From NCBI GenBank assembly GCA_964581175.1, contig CAZONI010000010.1:1-64000 (forward strand): a stretch of DNA of 64,000 nt. The letters run 5' to 3'. Both the position numbers and the translations under genes were made by a program. Origin of the DNA: B46-G9 sp964581175 (lineage in GTDB: Bacteria; Desulfobacterota; DSM-4660; Desulfatiglandales; Desulfatiglandaceae). Below are positions 59,950-64,000 of this stretch, one piece after another (the first letter of the stretch is position 1; each line of letters starts with the position of its first letter). The notes under the pieces are model-generated. The model was not told where the DNA came from. It searched no databases and worked only from the letters and a program-made list of their open reading frames with translations.

Positions 59950-60675
59950 CTATTTTCCGCAGGCACAGAACCGGTTCCAACCCATAAGATAGGCTGCTCC
60001 GGCAATGGTTGTGCCGTAAAAGAAAGTTGGTTTGTCTTTGATGAATTGATCGATGGTTCCATTAACCAGGGTGGTACCGGTCACCAGAAGCAGGTCGGCC
60101 CAGCTGATGAGCCCTTCTGTAGCACCGGGACCTTCTATGGGGGTGTTGAATCTTGTTATGCCGATGTTGTCCGGATCCAGATCAACAACCCTCAGGGTGA
60201 AATCAGGGCCAAGCGCTTCTACTATACGGGGCTGGAATCCCACCTGCGCAATCTTGATTCGCCCATATTCCATTCTTAAGTGACTGCATAACTCAGTGGC
60301 GCACAGGGCGGGTTCCTGATCGCGGCAATGCACTGTTTTTTCGACCAGTTTCAAGTGGCGCAACACTGCATTCAACGTTGCAATGAAGATGGCCCGCCGG
60401 TAGTTGCTATTGAGTCGCATTTCCAGTACTTCATCAAGTGTGCCTTCAAAATCCCCGTACCGGTCGGTAAATGCCTGGCCCAATGCACCGCGAAAATCAG
60501 CCTGCATGAGCTTTTCTTTTCCCTTTTGCAGCGGAAAATCGTCCGCCTCGGGATTTCCTATGGCCTCCTCAACAGTGAGACCTCTGGCCTTTACCTGTAC
60601 ACGTCCGGCCAGAAGATCCGAACCATTGATCGAGTTAAGCAATCGTTGCCTCAGCTCCTCGTATAAATCATCCAT
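59950..60675 (-). CDS. DUF364/DUF4213 putative heavy-metal chelation protein
   Basis: 241 residues: an N-terminal DUF4213-like domain (RRAIFIATLNAVLRHLKLVE ... VHCRDQEPALCATEL) and a C-terminal Rossmann-like DUF364 domain (KIAQVGFQPRIVEALGPDFT, VVDLDPDNIG, ISWADLLLVTGTTLVNGTID). It ends with MGWNRFCACGK, whose cysteines may bind a metal. The family is often next to metal transport or cofactor genes; its reaction is unknown. The ATG was chosen with GAGAGG upstream; a TTG nine codons earlier overlaps the DUF2845 gene. Confidence 0.85.
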   Translation of the reverse strand: MDDLYEELRQRLLNSINGSDLLAGRVQVKARGLTVEEAIGNPEADDFPLQKGKEKLMQADFRGALGQAFTDRYGDFEGTLDEVLEMRLNSNYRRAIFIATLNAVLRHLKLVEKTVHCRDQEPALCATELCSHLRMEYGRIKIAQVGFQPRIVEALGPDFTLRVVDLDPDNIGITRFNTPIEGPGATEGLISWADLLLVTGTTLVNGTIDQFIKDKPTFFYGTTIAGAAYLMGWNRFCACGK

Positions 60676-60698
60676 TATTTTCAACCTCTCAGGTCCGA

Positions 60699-60998
60699 TC
60701 AATCGGCCATTTGCGATATGATCTTCCTTACAACACCTCCTTCAATTATCAGAATAGTGTACCTCCCGTTCTTGGGGCCGTAGACCCAATGCTCGATTTT
60801 TGCTTCACGATCCCCATTTTCGTTAATTTGATACCCGACGACATCCCTTGACATGGGCTCGCCGCAAAACCTCAATACCTTGTATTCGAAATCTCCGACC
60901 TCTATAAGGTTATTGCCACACCTGAAAGCATACGCCGTGGTCGAAGCAAGCGCGACCAAGAGCACGATAAATACGAGTACCAGTCTATTGGCTTGCAT
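60699..60998 (-). CDS. DUF2845 domain exported protein
   Basis: 99 residues: a signal peptide (LVLVFIVLLVALASTTAYA) and a mature part with FRCGNNLIEVGDFEYKVLRFCGEP, the DUF2845 signature with two cysteines likely to form a disulfide, then KIEHWVYGPKNGRYTILIIEGG. It is a small outer-envelope-type protein of unknown role. AAGGAGC precedes the start, and its stop lies 24 bases before the DUF364 start on the same strand, so they form an operon. Confidence 0.82.
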   Translation of the reverse strand: MQANRLVLVFIVLLVALASTTAYAFRCGNNLIEVGDFEYKVLRFCGEPMSRDVVGYQINENGDREAKIEHWVYGPKNGRYTILIIEGGVVRKIISQMAD

Positions 60999-61167
60999 TT
61001 GACGCTCCTTTCTTGCCGCAAGTCTTGGTCTTTTACCAGGACTTGCCGGAATTTCAGAACAGATTTAATGCCAACTTAACGCTCCTACCTCTTGCTCACT
61101 TGCATTTTACCGTCAAAGCACCACAAACTGCAACACACATTTGCTCAGCAAAGATCCTGGCCCAGAA

Positions 61168-61340
61168 GGCCCGGCTTTGAGTTGCCTCTGGAAGGGACTA
61201 TCGCCACCAATAGGTAACGATACAGACAATTCAGAATTCTGATTCCTGGATTCTTCGCGGGAGTATCACTGCATGGCCTCTGTTCTCTGACTCCGCGGAG
61301 CGGGATCTTTGATTCGCCCTCAGTACCAGGTTTTGGGATG
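61168..61340. repeat. Long dispersed repeat, second copy
   Basis: GGCCCGGCTTTGAGTTGCCT ... TCTGGAAGGGACTATCGCCA and CAATTCAGAATTCTGATTCC match the block near 46.62 kb, and GCATGGCCTCTGTTCTCTGA its later part. It fills much of the 500-base gap before the AlaX gene. Confidence 0.65.
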
Positions 61341-61506
61341 GGGAGAAAAATATATCACTTCCGGGCTGGATAGTCACGGGTGACCAGAATCTGTTTGTGG
61401 ACGTGTATGAGCTGGTCTATAGTAGAGGGAAATCTGAGGCCCAGGTTTCATAACGAAAACATGGAAGCCCACCAGAAGTTCACAAAACAGCAGATTGGAT
61501 GGAAAG

Positions 61507-62706
61507 ATGGAAACCGATAGAGGCTATACTCAAAACGCGTATCAAACCGAGTTCGAAGCAGAAGTCATTGGTACGAAGACTATTCAAGGCCACCAAGGTG
61601 TGTTCCTGGACCGCACATTTTTCTACCCCACCAGCGGCGGCCAGCCGCACGACACCGGAACCCTGCAGGGTGTACGCGTGATTGACGTGGTCGAAGAAGA
61701 TGAGGCCGTCATTCACGTCGTGGATGGAAAGATCCCTTCCGGCAAGGTCCAGGGGAAGGTTGACTGGACGCGTCGTTTCGACCACATGCAGCAGCACACG
61801 GGCCAGCATGTGCTTTCAGAGGCCTTTTTTCACGTTCTGGGCGCGGAGACCATAGGATTCCACCTGAGTGAAGAGGTCACCACCATCGACCTGGCCACAT
61901 CGGGGCTGACCTGGGAAAAGGTCCGACAGGTGGAAGAAGAGGCTAACCGTGTGGTATTTGAGAACCTGCAGGTACGAGTCCATGAAGCCGCGAAAGAAAC
62001 CCTCTCACGATTTCCGCTGCGCAAGCCCCCTGCCGTAGAGGGAAGCATACGCATCGTGGAGGTCGATCAGTACGATTGGTCTGCCTGTTGCGGAACCCAC
62101 GTGAAAGCAACAGGTGAGATAGGTCTGATCAAGATCGTTCGGTTCGAAAAATACAGGGACGGTTCCCGCGTAACCTTTCTCTGCGGGCATCGTACGCTCA
62201 GAGCCATGCAGCAAAAGACCGAAATCCTGGAAACGGCGTCACGCCGTCTCACTTTTGCGGAATCGGAATTGATCAACGGGATTGACCGGCTGCTGGATCA
62301 GCAGAAGCGGCTCAAGAAACTTGAAAAGCAGTTGCTGGTCTATGAAGCAGCCGAGCGGTCTGCCCGGGCAAGGAAGATCGGCGAACTATTTTTCGACCAT
62401 GATGTTTTTACCGATCGGGATGTGAAGTCGGTACAGGCCTTGTGCCGGCAAATGACCGCGAATCCCAACACGGTCTGCCTTTTCGGGATAGAAACCGACC
62501 GGGCAACGGTGATCCTCGGCCAATCGGAAAAAGGACCCCTGGATTTCGGGTCGCTCACTTCAACCCTCTCCGAACTTCTGAACGGAAAAGGAGGCGGCAA
62601 CCCGCGGCAGATACAGGTGAGCGGAACAGAAGCCCGCCTCCTCGCCCCTGCCATGGAAAAACTGATTAATCAAATCGTTCACGAGCTGGAAAATGGGGAG
62701 CGGTAA
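61507..62706 (+). CDS. Alanyl-tRNA editing protein (AlaX-L type)
   Basis: 399 residues, homologous to the editing and C-terminal parts of alanyl-tRNA synthetase. Zinc ligands are in MQQHTGQHVLSEAF and in CCGTHVKATGEIG. Residues about 235-290 form a coiled coil (LTFAESELINGIDRLLDQQK), and the last about 110 a DHHA1 domain ending with GGKGGGNPRQIQVSG. It hydrolyses mischarged Ser- or Gly-tRNA(Ala) in trans. The ATG has GGAAAG upstream; a TTG four codons before it is less likely. Confidence 0.92.
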   Translation: METDRGYTQNAYQTEFEAEVIGTKTIQGHQGVFLDRTFFYPTSGGQPHDTGTLQGVRVIDVVEEDEAVIHVVDGKIPSGKVQGKVDWTRRFDHMQQHTGQHVLSEAFFHVLGAETIGFHLSEEVTTIDLATSGLTWEKVRQVEEEANRVVFENLQVRVHEAAKETLSRFPLRKPPAVEGSIRIVEVDQYDWSACCGTHVKATGEIGLIKIVRFEKYRDGSRVTFLCGHRTLRAMQQKTEILETASRRLTFAESELINGIDRLLDQQKRLKKLEKQLLVYEAAERSARARKIGELFFDHDVFTDRDVKSVQALCRQMTANPNTVCLFGIETDRATVILGQSEKGPLDFGSLTSTLSELLNGKGGGNPRQIQVSGTEARLLAPAMEKLINQIVHELENGER

Positions 62707-62776
62707 CAGTATTGGGGTTCCTGGGTACCTCGCCGCTCGGAAATCGAGGCGAGCGCATACGGGATAGGACTTTTTC

Positions 62777-63181
62777 TCAGTGACTGCCGGAAGAGCTTTC
62801 TCTTTTCCTCTTTTCATGTTCCAGGACATTCTTCAAGGACTCAATGACGTTGGCGGCCTCCTTCCTGGTGAAGGTATTGATATCTGATTTTTTGTGATAT
62901 TTTCTCAGGAAATTCATAAAATGAGGCTCTTCCCAATGGAGCTGCTCCTTGAGGCTCCTGATGTACATCTTCTGCCGGAAAGTAAGGCCGTCTCGATTGA
63001 TTCTGTAGTACTTACTCCTTGCAAAATAGTTCATGAGCGTACGAAATCCGCGTTCGTCGAGATACTTCGCGGACCGCACGCCCGTGATAGCCTCCAATCT
63101 ATCACGGTACTCCTGCTCGGAGAGACCGAGTTCCTTTACAACGATATGGATGACGGCCAACTTTTTCTTATCAAGGGTCAT
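62777..63181 (-). CDS. GemA/Gp16-like (DUF1018) phage-type protein
   Basis: 134 residues matching the Mu gp16/GemA family: KLAVIHIVVKELGLSEQEYR, then LEAITGVRSAKYLDERGFRT and GLTFRQKMYIRSLKEQLHW. The family regulates host or late functions in Mu-like phages. Here it stands alone, with no other phage genes nearby in the window, so it is probably a domesticated or leftover gene. AAGGACTGAAGC lies in front of the ATG. The C-terminus is rich in Ser and charged residues. Confidence 0.8.
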   Translation of the reverse strand: MTLDKKKLAVIHIVVKELGLSEQEYRDRLEAITGVRSAKYLDERGFRTLMNYFARSKYYRINRDGLTFRQKMYIRSLKEQLHWEEPHFMNFLRKYHKKSDINTFTRKEAANVIESLKNVLEHEKRKRESSSGSH

Positions 63182-63453
63182 GCTTCAGTCCTTTTCGGCA
63201 GCATCTCCGGCGATATGGCTGGAGTGATCATTTGTATGCAACATGTACCAAGACACGGAGAGAGTGTCAATCGTATTGGACTCTTCGCACCTTTCAATGA
63301 AAAGACAGAACATCACTAATGTTGTCTCAAAAAAATGCCGATATTTTAAATAGTGCTGTTGACTCTCGATATAAGACGTAGGGAAACAGGTCGACGCACC
63401 GGAAAGGTTTGGATTTCAAATAACATAATTCAATACCGTGGGGAGACAAAGCT

Positions 63454-64000
63454 ATGGCCGAGCAGAGACAGGTGGCAGTCGTGACATCTCTGGGGAAAAA
63501 GTATTCAGGGATGGTCGATATTCCAAACGAATCATTCAGGACCACGGATCTATTTAACAGCGCCAATATCTATTGGAAGAACCCCAATGAAAAATGCTTT
63601 GAGAATGCCATCCTAATGTACAACGCCCGGTTGATGTTCGATGAAACGTCTTTGTATAAGAAATACGATAAAATTCAGATACGGCTAGATGAAATATTCT
63701 ATTTTTATGATGACCATCCGGGCATCAGCGACGAGAGAGAGAAGATGCGCGCTTCAACAATGGTGCAGATGAGCCGGGAGAAACTCCAGAGAGTCAATAT
63801 AATCACCGTCCTGGTTTCTAATTCATTCTACGATATAGCGGGAGACTTCTATGGCCTGTTTAAGAAGAAATCCAACGATCGGTTTCTTCCTTTGACGAAC
63901 GTGAGTATGATCGAGATCTCAAAAAAGGATGGCAAATGGTTTAAGAAAGAAGTTACCCTTCCCCACAAATTCATCTGCGTCAGCAACCGCCATGTCGAGT
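63454..64000 (+). CDS. Unknown conserved-looking protein, cut by the window end
   Basis: 182 residues are visible from ATG (GGGGAGA upstream) to the last base, with no stop. It begins MAEQRQVAVVTSLGKKYSGM and contains VDIPNESFRTTDLFNSANIY, a helical middle and a strand-rich part with FICVSNRHVE at the cut. The start SGMVDIPNESFRTTDLFN resembles other deltaproteobacterial proteins of unknown role. It lies 270 bases from the GemA-like gene on the opposite strand. No domain recognised. Confidence 0.65.
   Translation, partial: MAEQRQVAVVTSLGKKYSGMVDIPNESFRTTDLFNSANIYWKNPNEKCFENAILMYNARLMFDETSLYKKYDKIQIRLDEIFYFYDDHPGISDEREKMRASTMVQMSREKLQRVNIITVLVSNSFYDIAGDFYGLFKKKSNDRFLPLTNVSMIEISKKDGKWFKKEVTLPHKFICVSNRHVE

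Noticed and set aside
59675..59992. A 105-codon plus-strand frame between the glycosyltransferase and DUF364 genes
   Set aside because: No ribosome site, no homology, and it overlaps the 3' end of the DUF364 gene.
61507..62706. Truncated alanyl-tRNA synthetase
   Set aside because: The catalytic class II domain is absent, and the start has its own ribosome site; length and domains fit a free-standing AlaX-type editing protein.
1..64000. CRISPR arrays, rRNA or tRNA genes, replication origin
   Set aside because: No regularly spaced direct repeats, no conserved rRNA segments, no complete tRNA cloverleaf and no DnaA-box cluster were seen on reading both strands.

Overview
The window reads as a chromosomal segment of an anaerobic Desulfobacterota (former Deltaproteobacteria) bacterium, probably a sulfate reducer or syntroph. 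This is inferred from the gene set and not from any rRNA. The evidence is the archaeal-type aromatic pathway (AroA'/AroB'), a Mo/W bis-pterin oxidoreductase, MttB-type methyltransferases without pyrrolysine, an acyl-CoA dehydrogenase/ETF operon, a TauE exporter tied to two-component regulators, and in-frame UGA codons that look like selenocysteine. Most of the window is moderately GC-rich. About 22.9-27.3 kb is AT-richer and carries mobile-element debris, and about 51.7-57.8 kb is distinctly GC-rich.

Layout. 0-3 kb: histidine kinase end, two receiver proteins, a TauE/SafE exporter and a membrane protein in one operon. 3.1-7.2 kb: a PEP-synthase-like protein and a tandem universal stress protein, bracketed by two copies of a palindromic repeat. 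7.1-12.8 kb: two GNAT acetyltransferases, a DUF4139 protein, an M48 membrane protease with a small membrane protein, and an HDOD/H-box protein. 12.8-18.5 kb: an aromatic amino acid locus. A minus-strand operon (AroA'-like paralogue, AroA', chorismate mutase-TyrA, AroB') starts with a Tyr/Phe leader peptide and attenuator. The divergent trpD has a Trp-Trp-Trp leader peptide and two tandem terminators. 18.7-22.6 kb: molybdopterin oxidoreductase, a candidate selenoprotein and two small enzymes.

22.6-33.7 kb is accessory: transposase and integrase remnants, a RAYT transposase with its REP-like repeats, nucleotidyltransferase and AAA/DUF4143 genes, an HEXXH protein, a DksA-like zinc finger, dispersed repeats and a decayed toxin-antitoxin pair. 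It also holds the most striking gene of the window: a MerB (organomercurial lyase) homologue whose two catalytic cysteine positions are both in-frame UGA, each followed by a SECIS-like hairpin.

33.8-44.8 kb: nitroreductase, acyl-CoA dehydrogenase, EtfB and an EtfA fused to an HTH-cupin regulator; DnaJ with a CbpM/MerR-like partner; an APC permease; an HtrA protease; a cytochrome c; and a methionine gamma-lyase-like enzyme. 44.9-51.3 kb: two MttB-superfamily proteins plus GlpA and GlpB without GlpC. 51.7-57.8 kb: TamA/TamB, with a recent-looking internal duplication in TamB. 57.9-64 kb: a family 2 glycosyltransferase, DUF364 and DUF2845 proteins, an AlaX-type editing protein, a GemA/Gp16-like phage protein and one gene cut by the window end. 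I saw no rRNA, tRNA or CRISPR array.
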